64,000 bases of DNA from Pelagimonas varians. GTDB taxonomy: Bacteria; Pseudomonadota; Alphaproteobacteria; Rhodobacterales; Rhodobacteraceae. A program made the position numbers and the translations under genes. How positions within the stretch are numbered: position 1 is the stretch's first letter; each line of letters starts with the position of its first letter. Shown piece after piece: positions 1 to 9,101 of this stretch. The notes beneath the pieces are model-generated. The model ran no database searches and was not told the origin of the DNA. It worked only from the letters and a program-made list of their open reading frames with translations. The DNA lies in NCBI RefSeq assembly GCF_003208435.1, contig NZ_QKMF01000001.1, positions 248,001 to 312,000 of the forward strand, written 5' to 3'.

Positions 1-507
1 GCCCCCTCGCAGATCCCGCTCAGTGCTGCGCAGCGTCGGATCGAACGACACTACCGGATTGGCCAGGCAAACAGGTCTTATGATGATGCTGTCTTTGTAC
101 ATCAGGTGCAGGCTTTTGAGGGCAATGGTCTTCGCCCTTACCGTCCGGCGCATTTGAAAACGACTGTTTTGGTGGGAGAAATGAACGCGTCAGATTCCGA
201 CGCAGCAGCGAGCATGCCAACTTTGATGGCAGACTTGATGATCTCTTGGGTGCGGCGCACGCGGATCGACGGCGATGATTGGGAAGGGTTCGAGGTGCCG
301 CTTGGGGAGGACAAGGAAACTTATATCGTACGGGTTCAGCAAGGCGACACGATTGTCCGAGAAACCCAAACCGCAGTTGCTCAGTGGACCTATAGCGCAT
401 TGAACCGGTTTTTGGATGGGATCAGTGGGCCCTTTCAGATTGCGGTGGCCCAGGTTTCTGAGCGCTTTGGCCCCGGCCCGTTTGCGGTGATCGATTGTCA
501 ACCATGA
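1..507 (+). CDS. GTA tail/host-specificity protein, C-terminal fragment
   Basis: This is the 3' end of an open frame entering from the left edge; about 168 residues are visible. The fragment carries motifs I recall from the C-terminus of the large tail-tip (megatron, host-specificity) protein of Rhodobacter-type gene transfer agents: a GLRPYRPAHL segment, SWVRRTRIDGDDWEG, VPLGEDKETY and a terminal VAQVSERFGPGPF. That protein sits at the tip of the phage-like particle and contacts recipient cells. The window therefore begins at the end of a GTA structural cluster whose other genes lie upstream, out of view. A GTG at 106 is not the true start because the frame is open and family-like upstream of it. 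The next gene overlaps its stop (ATGA). The identification is from remembered family motifs, not a search. Confidence 0.75.
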   Translation, partial: APSQIPLSAAQRRIERHYRIGQANRSYDDAVFVHQVQAFEGNGLRPYRPAHLKTTVLVGEMNASDSDAAASMPTLMADLMISWVRRTRIDGDDWEGFEVPLGEDKETYIVRVQQGDTIVRETQTAVAQWTYSALNRFLDGISGPFQIAVAQVSERFGPGPFAVIDCQP

Positions 508-800
508 GACCGGTCTTGCCCGGCGATATCAGCGCAGCGGCGCGGGCTTTGTTGCCCGTTCCGCCTGCACAGCGCAGGCAATTGGCGGCAAGACTGCTGC
601 GCGAAGCCCATGCGGCTGATTGCTACCGCAAACGGTTCAAGAAGGCGCACGCAATGTGGGGAAATGGAACCCTGATGGCGGCCGCCTTGAAACGGCCAAC
701 GGGTCGCGAACCGCGTTTGGATGATCAAGAATACCTTGAATGTCAGAGTATTGTATTCAACGCGCTTCAGGTTCGGAACAAATGGAAAAGAACTCCTTGA
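504..800 (+). CDS. Small protein coupled to the GTA tail gene
   Basis: A 98-residue, basic, soluble protein rich in Arg and Ala with no membrane segment. The ATG at 504 overlaps the preceding stop as ATGA; a TTG at 495 is possible but less likely. Coupling to the GTA tail gene suggests it is the last gene of the GTA cluster. Small proteins in this position are common in roseobacters, but I know no function for it. The sequence has a central helix-forming stretch (AQRRQLAARLLREAHAAD) followed by YRKRFKKAHAMWGNGTLM, which could bind nucleic acid or protein; that is inference only. Confidence 0.65.
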   Translation: MRPVLPGDISAAARALLPVPPAQRRQLAARLLREAHAADCYRKRFKKAHAMWGNGTLMAAALKRPTGREPRLDDQEYLECQSIVFNALQVRNKWKRTP

Positions 801-869
801 GACTTGAATACTTCCTTCAAGTGCCAATACTTTCAGGTATTTTTAACTGTGACAGGAGCCATCACAGAA

Positions 870-897
870 TTGCGTTTCGCAAAATGTGTACTATCTG
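870..897 (+). promoter_or_regulatory. Possible cysE promoter
   Basis: A TTGCGT hexamer and TATCTG are separated by 16 bases, about 30 bases upstream of the cysE start. It is the best sigma-70-like pair in the 127-base gap after the GTA-linked gene, but the match is modest. Confidence 0.3.
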
Positions 898-927
898 TTA
901 GTCTGGATTGGTCAAAGGAGATCACTG

Positions 928-1737
928 ATGGCAGAGAGACGCGCAAAACTGGCGGAAATCGATCCCGTCTGGGCTCGCATCATGCGCGAGGCCGAAGAAG
1001 CCGTTGTGGATGAACCGCTGTTGGGCGGTTTGATTCACTATTCGGTTCTGCATCACCCGACGTTGGAACGGGCGCTGAGCTACCGCGTGTCGTTGAAACT
1101 GGCCAATGCAGAAATGTCCGAGCAAATCGTTCGTGAAATCTGCGACGAGGCTTATGGCAATGAACCGGATCTGGCGATGGCAGCGCGTGCTGATATCACC
1201 GCCACCTTTGAACGCGATCCAGCCTGCCTTCGCTTTTTACAGCCTTTGTTGTTTTTCAAAGGGTTCCAAGCGATCCAAGCCCACCGCATTGCAAATTGGT
1301 TGTGGAAACAGGGGCGCAAAGACCTGTCCTACTTCTTTCAGATGCGTTGCTCCGAAGTGTTCGGCATCGACATCCATCCGGCAGCCACAATCGGCCGGGG
1401 CATTATGATCGACCACGCCCATTCCATCGTAATCGGTGAAACTGCGGTTGTGGGCGACAATGTATCGATGTTGCACTCCGTGACTTTGGGCGGCACCGGC
1501 AAAGAAGAAGAGGACCGGCATCCAAAAATTGGCAACGGTGTTCTGATAGGCGCGGGCGCAAAGGTTTTGGGCAATATTCGTGTTGGCCATTGCTCGCGGA
1601 TTGCTGCAGGTTCGGTTGTGCTTGAAGAAGTACCGCCCTGCACAACAGTTGCGGGCGTTCCGGCGCGGATTGTTGGCAAAGCAGGCTGCGATCAGCCGTC
1701 AGTTGAAATGGATCAGCTGTTGCACGGCAAAGCCTGA
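928..1737 (+). CDS. cysE: Serine O-acetyltransferase
   Basis: CysE transfers an acetyl group from acetyl-CoA to L-serine, giving O-acetylserine for cysteine synthesis in the cytoplasm. The 269-residue protein has the family's N-terminal helical domain and a C-terminal left-handed beta-helix of hexapeptide repeats. The expected catalytic pair is present with the E. coli spacing: Asp148 in DIHPAA and His163 in MIDHAHS. TLGGTGKE and GAGAKVLG are also typical. I chose the ATG at 928 because AAAGGAG lies just upstream; the frame is open back to 886 but that part is not family-like. It appears to be monocistronic and ends at a bidirectional terminator shared with the convergent pdhC. Confidence 0.96.
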   Translation: MAERRAKLAEIDPVWARIMREAEEAVVDEPLLGGLIHYSVLHHPTLERALSYRVSLKLANAEMSEQIVREICDEAYGNEPDLAMAARADITATFERDPACLRFLQPLLFFKGFQAIQAHRIANWLWKQGRKDLSYFFQMRCSEVFGIDIHPAATIGRGIMIDHAHSIVIGETAVVGDNVSMLHSVTLGGTGKEEEDRHPKIGNGVLIGAGAKVLGNIRVGHCSRIAAGSVVLEEVPPCTTVAGVPARIVGKAGCDQPSVEMDQLLHGKA

Positions 1738-1757
1738 TAAGTCTCAATGAGCGACAA

Positions 1758-1784
1758 AAAGGCCGGTCTGATTGACCGGCCTTT
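1758..1784. terminator. Bidirectional terminator between cysE and pdhC
   Basis: A perfect 11-bp stem (AAAGGCCGGTC and its complement) with a five-base loop lies between the two convergent genes. Flanking A and T runs allow it to act in both directions. Confidence 0.8.
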
Positions 1785-1805
1785 GGTGTTAGAAAATGGA
1801 TAGGT

Positions 1806-3119
1806 TTAGGCCAACATAACCATCGGGTTCTCTAGGTTCTCCACGATGGCTTGCAAAAGTTGTGCGCCAAGCGCGCCGTCAATCACGCGGTGATCAACAC
1901 TGAGGGTGACAGACATTACGGTGGCCACGGCCAATGCACCTTCGCTGTTCACTACCGGTTTTTTAACCCCTGCGCCGACAGCCAAAATGGCACCATGCGG
2001 TGGGTTGATCACCGCGTCGAAATTGTCGATGCCAAACATCCCTAGGTTTGAAATCGCAAAACTGCCGCCTTGATATTCATGCGGAGCAAGTTTGCGGTCG
2101 CGGGCCCGCGTTGCAAGGTCCTTCATTTCCGCGCTGAGGGCCGAGAGCGATTTGTGATGGGCATCTTGCAAAACCGGGGTGAACAAACCGCCATCGATGG
2201 CAACAGCAACTGCCACATCGGACGGGGTCAATTGCAAGATTTTGTCACCGGCCCAAACAGCATTGGCCTCTGGCACTTGTTGTAATGCATTGGCGCAGGC
2301 CTTGATGATGAAGTCATTGACGCTGAGCTTGATCGAACGTGCTGCTAGCTGCTTGTTCAACTGGCTTCGAAACTCCAAGAGTGCATCAAGCTGGATGTCG
2401 CGGCGTAAATAGAAATGCGGGATGCTTTGTTTGGCTTCTGTCAGTCGCGCGGCGATGGTTTTGCGCATGCCATTTAGTTCAACGACCTGATAATCGCGGT
2501 TCTCGTACATGCGGGCAATGGTGTCGGATGACGGACCGCTGGCGAGGGCCTGACCGGCTGCAACAGCAGGAGACGGTTGGACGCGCGGGGTTTGGGCCGC
2601 GCCCGCTGCAACAGTAGAACCTGCGGTGGCATTTTCAACATCGGCTTTGACAATCCGTCCGCGTGGGCCACTGCCTGTGATCTGCGACAGATCCAACCCT
2701 TTTTGACCTGCTATCCGGCGGGCAAGCGGCGATGCAAAAACGCGCGACCCGTCTTTTGATAGGGCAGGGGCGGCTTTGTCGGAGCCCCCTGCGGGAGCCA
2801 CCTCCGCAGCCGCGGCAGCAGGCTGTGCCTCTGCCGGCGTTTGCGGCGCGGTGGTTGCTATATCATCCGCAGTTTCGCCTTCTTCGAGCAAAATCGCGAT
2901 GGGCGTGTTCACTTTGACATCCGCACTGCCATCGGGGATGAGCACTTTGCCGATGATCCCTTCATCCACGGCTTCGAATTCCATGGTGGCTTTGTCGGTT
3001 TCGATCTCGGCGAGGATATCGCCCGAATGCACGGTATCCCCTTCCTTGACCAACCATTTGGCAAGCGTGCCTTCCTCCATGGTGGGGGAAAGGGCGGGCA
3101 TGAGAATTTCGATCGGCAT
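1806..3119 (-). CDS. pdhC: Pyruvate dehydrogenase E2, dihydrolipoamide acetyltransferase
   Basis: E2 core of the pyruvate dehydrogenase complex; it moves the acetyl group from lipoamide to CoA. The 437 residues show an N-terminal lipoyl domain with the lipoylated lysine in [10 protein letters not shown], an Ala/Pro-rich linker, a peripheral-subunit-binding domain near residues 128-165 (FASPLARRIA, GSGPRGRI), a second linker, and the catalytic acetyltransferase domain ending in the active-site motif DHRVIDGALG. GGAG precedes the ATG. It is the last gene of the minus-strand operon pdhA-pdhB-pdhC. Its lipoyl domain is nearly identical to that of the adjacent pdhB, which suggests duplication or gene conversion. 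Confidence 0.97.
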   Translation of the reverse strand: MPIEILMPALSPTMEEGTLAKWLVKEGDTVHSGDILAEIETDKATMEFEAVDEGIIGKVLIPDGSADVKVNTPIAILLEEGETADDIATTAPQTPAEAQPAAAAAEVAPAGGSDKAAPALSKDGSRVFASPLARRIAGQKGLDLSQITGSGPRGRIVKADVENATAGSTVAAGAAQTPRVQPSPAVAAGQALASGPSSDTIARMYENRDYQVVELNGMRKTIAARLTEAKQSIPHFYLRRDIQLDALLEFRSQLNKQLAARSIKLSVNDFIIKACANALQQVPEANAVWAGDKILQLTPSDVAVAVAIDGGLFTPVLQDAHHKSLSALSAEMKDLATRARDRKLAPHEYQGGSFAISNLGMFGIDNFDAVINPPHGAILAVGAGVKKPVVNSEGALAVATVMSVTLSVDHRVIDGALGAQLLQAIVENLENPMVMLA

Positions 3120-3201
3120 GGGGGTCTCCTGTCGCGGGAGGCTTGGTTGTGAAACGCAGCCGAGGCACCAATGCCCCGAGCTGGTGTGGAAGAGATGTCG
3201 C

Positions 3202-4578
3202 CTAGCGGTATGTCACCTTTTTGACAGCATCAACGACCTCTTGTGAGGTGATCAACGCGTGTTTTTCTAGGTTGGCTGCATAAGGCATGGGCACGTCCTT
3301 ACCGGTGCAGTTGATCACCGGGGCATCGAGATAGTCGAAAGCCTGTTCCATCAAAACGGCCGAGATATGGTTGCCAATCGATCCGACAGGAAAGCCTTCT
3401 TCGACGGTCACACAGCGGTTGGTTTTCTGAACACTGGCGATGACTGTTTCGGTGTCAAGCGGGCGCAGGGTGCGCAGGTCAATGACTTCGGCGCTGATGC
3501 CTTCCTTTGCCAATTGATCTGCGGCGGCAAGAGTGTGCGCCATGCCGATACCAAAACTAACCAGCGTTACGTCGGTGCCGGTCTGCCAAACCCGCGCTTT
3601 GCCAAAGGGAACGGTGTAATCATCAATTTGTGGCACGTCGAAGCTGCGGCCATAGAGGATCTCGTTTTCTAGGAAGATCACAGGATTGGGATCGCGGATG
3701 GCCGATTTAAGCAGGCCTTTGGCGTCCGAAGCGCTGTAGGGCATAACAACTTTGAGGCCGGGGATATGGGCATACCACGCGGCGTAATCCTGAGAATGCT
3801 GGGCTCCGACGCGGGCGGCCGCGCCATTGGGGCCGCGAAACACAATCGGGCAGCCCATTTGGCCACCTGACATATACAGCGTTTTCGCAGCGGAGTTGAT
3901 AATTTGATCAACGGCTTGCATGGCAAAGTTAAATGTCATGAACTCTACAATAGGCCGCAGGCCGCCAAAGGCTGCGCCGACACCAATACCAGCAAAGCCG
4001 TGTTCGGTGATTGGTGTGTCGATCACGCGCTTCGCGCCGAATTCCTCAAGCAGGCCCTGACTGATCTTATAGGCCCCTTGGTATTCGCCAACCTCTTCTC
4101 CCATGAGAAAGACTTCGTCGGTGCCGCGCATTTCTTCGGCCATGGCATCGCGCAGCGCTTCGCGTACGGTTTGCTTTTTGGTCTTGGTACCTTCGGGCCA
4201 AGGCGTTTCGGCTTTCACCGGAGGAAGGGGGGCGGCAGTGTCGGAGCCCCCTGCGGGAGCCGCCTCCGCTGCCGCGGCGACCGATGCCGGAACCGTGGGC
4301 GTTGCTGCAGGCGCGCTGGCCGCTGGCACGTCCTCTCCCTCTTCGACCAAAATGGCGATGGGGGTGTTGACCTTGACGTCGGCAGTGCCCTCAGCGATCA
4401 GGATCTTGCCCATCACGCCTTCGTCGACGGCTTCAAATTCCATCGTTGCCTTGTCGGTTTCAATTTCTGCAAGGATGTCGCCCGATTGGACGGTGTCCCC
4501 TTCTTTGACCAACCATTTGGCCAGTGTGCCTTCCTCCATCGTGGGGGACAGGGCGGGCATTAGAATTTCGGTTGCCAT
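3202..4578 (-). CDS. pdhB: Pyruvate dehydrogenase E1 beta with N-terminal lipoyl domain
   Basis: Beta subunit of the thiamine-diphosphate E1 enzyme that decarboxylates pyruvate. At 458 residues it is longer than the usual E1 beta of about 330 because it starts with a lipoyl domain (residues 1-80, lysine in [10 protein letters not shown]) and an Ala/Pro linker. The transketolase-type domain starts near residue 135 ([27 protein letters not shown]) and continues to a C-terminal transketolase domain. Lipoylated E1 beta is an arrangement known from alphaproteobacteria such as Zymomonas and rhizobia. It is 27 bases downstream of pdhA and 82 bases upstream of pdhC. Confidence 0.96.
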   Translation of the reverse strand: MATEILMPALSPTMEEGTLAKWLVKEGDTVQSGDILAEIETDKATMEFEAVDEGVMGKILIAEGTADVKVNTPIAILVEEGEDVPAASAPAATPTVPASVAAAAEAAPAGGSDTAAPLPPVKAETPWPEGTKTKKQTVREALRDAMAEEMRGTDEVFLMGEEVGEYQGAYKISQGLLEEFGAKRVIDTPITEHGFAGIGVGAAFGGLRPIVEFMTFNFAMQAVDQIINSAAKTLYMSGGQMGCPIVFRGPNGAAARVGAQHSQDYAAWYAHIPGLKVVMPYSASDAKGLLKSAIRDPNPVIFLENEILYGRSFDVPQIDDYTVPFGKARVWQTGTDVTLVSFGIGMAHTLAAADQLAKEGISAEVIDLRTLRPLDTETVIASVQKTNRCVTVEEGFPVGSIGNHISAVLMEQAFDYLDAPVINCTGKDVPMPYAANLEKHALITSQEVVDAVKKVTYR

Positions 4579-4605
4579 CTTGGTATCTCCTGTGGTCCCA
4601 GTGGG

Positions 4606-5601
4606 TTAGGCGTCTGCGTAGATATCCGTCCAAAGCTCATCCAAGGGAGGCTCCGGACTTTCGCGGGCGAAATCGGCGGCGGCGCTGACAACGGCTTTGA
4701 TGTCTTTGTCGATGGCCTTCAAATCGTCCTCGGTTGCGTGTTTACCTTGCAAAAGCAGATCCCGAACATGATCGATCGGGTCCCGCTCTTCACGCATTTT
4801 TTGCACCTCTTCTCGGGTGCGGTATTTGGCTGGATCAGACATGGAATGGCCACGGTAGCGATAGGTCTTGATCTCGAGAATATAGGGGCCCTTACCGGCG
4901 CGGCAGTGCTTGACCGCCTTTTCACCGGCGGCCTTGACCGCCAGTACATCCATCCCATCGACAACTTCGCCTTTGATGCCAAAGGCTTCGCCGCGCATGT
5001 ACAGCTCGGGGGAGGACGTGGACCGGTTTTGCGCGGTGCCCATCGCATATTGGTTGTTTTCAATGACAAAAACCACGGGCAAATCCCACAGCGCTGCCAT
5101 ATTGAAGGTCTCATAGACCTGTCCCTGGTTCGCGGCTCCATCACCAAAATAGGTAAATGTCACACGGCCGTTGCCTTTGTATTTGTCGGCAAAGGCCAAG
5201 CCGGCACCCAATGGCACCTGCGCGCCAACAATACCATGCCCGCCGTAGAAATGCTTTTCCTTGGAGAACATATGCATCGAGCCACCCTTGCCTTTGGACA
5301 AGCCGTCAATCCGGCCGGTCAGCTCGGCCATCACACCGTCCGGTTCCATGCCACATGCCAGCATGTGCCCGTGATCGCGGTACGAGGTGATCCGTTTGTC
5401 ACCTTCTTCGGCGGCGGCCTCAAGGCCGACAACAACGGCCTCTTGCCCGATATAAAGATGGCAAAACCCGCCAATCAGGCCCATGCCATACAGCTGGCCA
5501 GCCTTTTCCTCAAAACGTCGGATCAGCAACATGTCTTTGTAATAAGCTTTGAGCTCATCTGCGGACACATTGGGCTTGGCAGTCGATTTGCGCGCAGCCA
5601 T
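4606..5601 (-). CDS. pdhA: Pyruvate dehydrogenase E1 alpha
   Basis: Alpha subunit of the E1 component, 331 residues, typical length. The thiamine-diphosphate motif is clear: GDGAANQGQVYE followed by a VFVIENN end. The phosphorylation-loop region TYRYRGHSMSDP, conserved in the family, is present, though regulation by phosphorylation is not expected in bacteria. It is first in the pdhABC operon. The leader carries a small inverted repeat (GTTTA-ATGC-TAAAC, 5624-5637) between the likely promoter and the start codon, which could be an operator. Confidence 0.97.
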   Translation of the reverse strand: MAARKSTAKPNVSADELKAYYKDMLLIRRFEEKAGQLYGMGLIGGFCHLYIGQEAVVVGLEAAAEEGDKRITSYRDHGHMLACGMEPDGVMAELTGRIDGLSKGKGGSMHMFSKEKHFYGGHGIVGAQVPLGAGLAFADKYKGNGRVTFTYFGDGAANQGQVYETFNMAALWDLPVVFVIENNQYAMGTAQNRSTSSPELYMRGEAFGIKGEVVDGMDVLAVKAAGEKAVKHCRAGKGPYILEIKTYRYRGHSMSDPAKYRTREEVQKMREERDPIDHVRDLLLQGKHATEDDLKAIDKDIKAVVSAAADFARESPEPPLDELWTDIYADA

Positions 5602-5680
5602 GGCCGTCCCTCCCCAATAATATGTTTAATGCTAAACCATTTTTCAGGTTTGGGAGGAGCGTAGCGCGGGGCGGCGGAGA

Positions 5681-5709
5681 CGTAAAGTGTCCCATTGTCC
5701 CCATGCCAA
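5681..5709 (-). promoter_or_regulatory. Possible pdhABC promoter
   Basis: Reading the minus strand, TTGGCA and TTTACG are 17 bases apart, about 80 bases before the pdhA start. The -35 match is good and the -10 match weak. A dyad GTTTA-N4-TAAAC at 5624-5637 lies downstream, close to the ribosome binding site. Confidence 0.35.
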
Positions 5710-5753
5710 GGACATTTTTGCAAAGTTGAAAATGAAACGGCGGATTTATGCGC

Positions 5754-6056
5754 TTAGTTCACGACAATTTCGTCAGACCGCACAAGGCCCAACACATCCC
5801 GCGATTGCTGATCAAGCAGGTCAAGATCCAGAAATTCATCCGACAAACGCAATGTCAGGTTTTCCATGCGTGCGACTTCGGTGCGCAATCCGTCGACTTC
5901 TTGCGCCAGCTTTTTGCCTTCGACAACGATCTCGGCGCGGCGAAACAGGCCAAAATCACCTTGCACAGCGGCGAAGGTGAAATACGCTGACAAGCTCAGC
6001 GTCACAGCAAAAAAAATCAAGACGCCGAAAGAGGGGCGTGCGGAACGAAGAGTCAT
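5754..6056 (-). CDS. ftsB: FtsB/DivIC-like septum formation initiator
   Basis: A small bitopic cell-division protein of about 100 residues. It has a short cytoplasmic N-terminus, one membrane helix (GVLIFFAVTLSLSAYFTFA) and a periplasmic coiled coil with EVDGLRTEVARMENLTLRL, ending in the conserved LDLLDQQSRDVLGLVR segment. In the divisome FtsB pairs with FtsL and FtsQ. The frame is open upstream to 6146, but I prefer the ATG at 6056 because the protein then has the normal length and an N-terminus like its relatives. Proximity to pdhA, same strand, is common in Rhodobacterales. Confidence 0.85.
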   Translation of the reverse strand: MTLRSARPSFGVLIFFAVTLSLSAYFTFAAVQGDFGLFRRAEIVVEGKKLAQEVDGLRTEVARMENLTLRLSDEFLDLDLLDQQSRDVLGLVRSDEIVVN

Positions 6057-6230
6057 TGAGGTCTGCCCTTTTGCATCTCTTAATTGGATGCGTGACACAG
6101 TTGTGCCACAGGCGACGCAAGGGGAAAAGACATCCTGCATTGCCAAGCGAATCAGTTTGAAAAGCGTTGCATTCCTGCCAAAGCTAACCGTATTCCGAAG
6201 AACGCGGAAAATTTTTGGTGGTGTTGCACG

Positions 6231-7220
6231 GTGATCAAATCTTGGCTTATCCTAATGGTAACGATTGCCCTTGTAGGGTGCGCGCCGCGTGGCACATTTC
6301 ATTTTGAGGAAAACGGGCAAGCGGCGCATGTGGTGCAGCCGATTTATGTGGCCACCAATAGATTGCGCGATGATGACCAAACCCAGGGCTTTTTCCGGCA
6401 GGATTTTGGTGACAACCGCGATTCCCACGTACGGTTCGCCCGTATGGATATCTCAATCCCGCCAAGTCACACCATCGGACGGATTGAATGGCCCGGTCAC
6501 AATCCCCCCAATTCAAACCGGCATTTTGTGGTGCAGGAAAATACCCTGTTCGACGGGGAAAACGGGTTTTTAACCGACTTGAATCATCCTGCGAATTCGA
6601 AGGATGTCATTGTTTTTGTCCATGGTTTTAACGTCAATTACGCCGAAGCCGTTTATCGCTTGGCGCAGGTTGCGCATGATTATCAATCCCAACTTCCGGT
6701 CATTGCATTTTCCTGGCCATCTGCGGGCAGTTCACGTGGCTATGCCTACGATCGTGACAGCGTCACCTTTTCACGTGACAGTCTGGAAACCTTGTTTTCG
6801 CTTTTGGCGCGAAAACACCGAAAGGTGTATTTGGTAGCCCATTCTATGGGCAGTCAATTGGTGGTGGAAACCCTGCGACAAATGTCCATTTCTGGCAATA
6901 GGTCGGCATTGGCGCAATTTGAATCAGTGACTTTGATCAGCCCTGACATCGATGAAGATGTCTTTATACAGCAGTTGCGCCGGATTGATCCCTTGCCGGT
7001 GCCCTTTACGCTGATGGTGTCGCAGCATGACCGGGCGTTGGACATATCCGCCTTTTTGACCGGCAAACCCAATCGCCTAGGCACCATTCAATCGGGTGAT
7101 CGGCTTGGGGATTTTCCGGTCAATGTTGTCGACCTCAGCTATGCAACCGGCGGCGATAGAAGCGGGCATTCCACCGCATTCACATCCCCTGAGGTGATCG
7201 AAGCATTGCGCACGTGGTGA
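6231..7220 (+). CDS. Alpha/beta hydrolase lipoprotein, DUF900 type
   Basis: A 329-residue protein with a lipoprotein signal (MIKSWLILMVTIALVGC; lipobox LVGC, Cys17), so probably anchored in the envelope. The hydrolase core shows the oxyanion-loop motif FVHGFNVNYAEAV, the nucleophile elbow AHSMGS with the predicted catalytic serine, a later DIDEDVF segment, and a C-terminal GHSTAF with a candidate catalytic histidine. This matches the DUF900 serine-hydrolase family (COG4782), whose substrates are generally unknown. It stands alone, convergent with pgk, with a hairpin between them. Confidence 0.85.
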   Translation: MIKSWLILMVTIALVGCAPRGTFHFEENGQAAHVVQPIYVATNRLRDDDQTQGFFRQDFGDNRDSHVRFARMDISIPPSHTIGRIEWPGHNPPNSNRHFVVQENTLFDGENGFLTDLNHPANSKDVIVFVHGFNVNYAEAVYRLAQVAHDYQSQLPVIAFSWPSAGSSRGYAYDRDSVTFSRDSLETLFSLLARKHRKVYLVAHSMGSQLVVETLRQMSISGNRSALAQFESVTLISPDIDEDVFIQQLRRIDPLPVPFTLMVSQHDRALDISAFLTGKPNRLGTIQSGDRLGDFPVNVVDLSYATGGDRSGHSTAFTSPEVIEALRTW

Positions 7221-7228
7221 TCTAACGC

Positions 7229-7258
7229 AAAAGCGCCACCCGAACGGACAGCGCTTTT
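7229..7258. terminator. Hairpin between the hydrolase gene and pgk
   Basis: AAAAGCGC and GCGCTTTT form an eight-base stem around a 14-base loop, located between convergent stop codons. The A and T runs lie within the stem, giving a U-rich end in either direction. Confidence 0.55.
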
Positions 7259-7282
7259 GACGTCAGGGTTTTGAAGTAAGCT

Positions 7283-8470
7283 CTAGCTCAGCGCGGCAAC
7301 TCCGGGCAGTTCTTTGCCCTCCATCCATTCCAAAAAGGCACCACCAGCGGTTGAGATGTAGCTGAAATCATTGGCTGCATCCGCCTTGTTCAAGGCCGCA
7401 ACGGTATCGCCGCCACCGGCGACAGACACAAGTTTACCGGCTGCACTACGCTCGGCTGCGAATTTCGCAGCGGCGTTGGTGGCAATGTCAAAGGGCGCAA
7501 TTTCAAACGCGCCAAGCGGGCCGTTCCAGATCAGTGTCTTTGCCTTGTTGATCGCGTCCTTGATGGCTGCAACCGCTTCGGGGCCCGCGTCCAAAATCAT
7601 CGCATCAGCGGGGCAAGCGTTGGCGGCCACGGTCTCATTCGCTGCACCTTCTTTGAATTCACGCGCCACGACAACGTCGGTTGGCAAAATGATTTCGCAT
7701 CCGGCGTCCGCCGCTTTGGCCAGAATTTCACGGGCGGTGTCAGCCATTTCATGTTCGCAAAGGGATTTGCCGACGTCGATGCCTTGGGCTGCCAAAAAGG
7801 TATTGGCCATCCCGCCGCCGATCACCAGCATATCAACTTTGGCGACCAAATTTCCTAGCAAATCCAGTTTGGTCGAAACTTTTGCACCGCCAACCACTGC
7901 CAGCACCGGACGCTCGGGCTCGGACAGTGCACTTTCCAGCGCGGAGAGTTCAGCCTGCATCAAGCGCCCTGCGCAAGAGGGCAGCAACCGAGCCAACCCT
8001 TCGGTGGAGGCATGCGCGCGGTGCGCGGCTGAAAAGGCATCATTGCAATAGATGTCACCGAGTTTGGCCATTTGCGCAGCCAATTCAGGGTCGTTTTTTG
8101 TTTCGCCAGCATGAAAACGGGTGTTTTCCAGCAAGGCGACTTGACCGTCCTGCAAAGCATCCACCACAGCCGACGCTGCGGGTCCAACGCAATCAGAGGC
8201 AAAAACCACCGGAGACCCAAACACAGATTCAAGCGCCGGAATCAGCGATTGCAGGCTCATGTCCATGTTCCGCTCGCCCTTGGGACGGCCGAAATGCGCC
8301 AGCAAAACAGGCTTTCCGCCGCGATCAAGGATATCTTGAACCGTTGCTGCAATGCGTTCGATACGCGTTGTGTCAGTGACTTTTCCGTCTTCGAACGGCA
8401 CGTTGATATCAACACGCGTCAGCACGCGTTTGCCTGCCAGATCCATGTCGTCGAGGGTTTTCCAGACCAT
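7283..8470 (-). CDS. pgk: Phosphoglycerate kinase
   Basis: Glycolytic and gluconeogenic enzyme exchanging phosphate between 1,3-bisphosphoglycerate and ADP. The 395 residues show the N-terminal substrate-binding motif [18 protein letters not shown], the ENTRFHAGE segment, and the C-terminal nucleotide motif WNGPLGAFE with GGGDTVAA. The open frame extends to 8698, but the start at 8470 ([17 protein letters not shown]) gives the standard N-terminus. It is divergent from the cyclophilin gene pair. Confidence 0.97.
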   Translation of the reverse strand: MVWKTLDDMDLAGKRVLTRVDINVPFEDGKVTDTTRIERIAATVQDILDRGGKPVLLAHFGRPKGERNMDMSLQSLIPALESVFGSPVVFASDCVGPAASAVVDALQDGQVALLENTRFHAGETKNDPELAAQMAKLGDIYCNDAFSAAHRAHASTEGLARLLPSCAGRLMQAELSALESALSEPERPVLAVVGGAKVSTKLDLLGNLVAKVDMLVIGGGMANTFLAAQGIDVGKSLCEHEMADTAREILAKAADAGCEIILPTDVVVAREFKEGAANETVAANACPADAMILDAGPEAVAAIKDAINKAKTLIWNGPLGAFEIAPFDIATNAAAKFAAERSAAGKLVSVAGGGDTVAALNKADAANDFSYISTAGGAFLEWMEGKELPGVAALS

Positions 8471-8591
8471 GATTTTGCTCCCAAACCAGTTGGCATTTGT
8501 CTGCCTCTTTCCGGCGCAGAGGTCAACGCCTGCTTGGCATTGGCGCGCAGGCAGGCTACCTGTGCGGTCAGGATTTTTTACGGAGAGAGAC

Positions 8592-9101
8592 ATGGCCGAT
8601 ATCAAGGACCCGGAAAACACTATTCTGATGGAGCTGACTGGCGGGACCGTCACCATCGAATTGCTGCCCGATGTGGCCCCAAAGCATGTGGAACGCATGA
8701 AAGAGCTGGTTCGTGCCGGTGCCTATAATGGCGTGGCATTTCACCGCGTGATCGATGGTTTCATGGCCCAAACCGGCGATGTGGCCTTTGGCAACATGGA
8801 CGGCGAAGACTATCAACCGCGCCGCTGTGGTACAGGCGGTTCCGATCTGCCCGACGTTCCAGCAGAATTTTCCAAGATTCCCCATGCACGCGGGTCTTTG
8901 GGCGCAGCACGCTCTGCGAACCCGAATTCGGCAAATTCGCAGTTCTTTATCAATTTCAAAGACAATGATTTCCTGAACGGCCAGTACACCGTTTACGGTC
9001 AGGTTGCGTCTGGAATGGAGCATGTGGATGCCATCGTCAAAGGCGAGCCACCCGCGAACCCCGACAAGATGATCAGCGTCAAGGTGGCTGCAGATGCGTA
9101 A
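8592..9101 (+). CDS. Cyclophilin-type peptidyl-prolyl isomerase, cytoplasmic
   Basis: A 169-residue PPIase that speeds cis-trans isomerisation at proline during folding. It has the family signatures [15 protein letters not shown] (with the catalytic Arg), [11 protein letters not shown] and [10 protein letters not shown]. No signal peptide is visible, so it should act in the cytoplasm. GGAGAGA precedes the ATG. Its stop is overlapped by eight bases by a second PPIase gene, so the two are translated together. Confidence 0.93.
   Translation: MADIKDPENTILMELTGGTVTIELLPDVAPKHVERMKELVRAGAYNGVAFHRVIDGFMAQTGDVAFGNMDGEDYQPRRCGTGGSDLPDVPAEFSKIPHARGSLGAARSANPNSANSQFFINFKDNDFLNGQYTVYGQVASGMEHVDAIVKGEPPANPDKMISVKVAADA

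Noticed and set aside
20-400. Long minus-strand frame opposite the GTA fragment
   Set aside because: It is antisense to a frame with clear GTA tail motifs, has a Pro/Arg/Ser-rich composition typical of shadow translation, and no ribosome site.
2776-3246. Plus-strand frame across the pdhB-pdhC junction
   Set aside because: It is the complement of the lipoyl domain and linker of pdhC; its Ser/Ala-rich product is an artefact. The matching frame at 4103-4609 over pdhB repeats the same pattern for the same reason.
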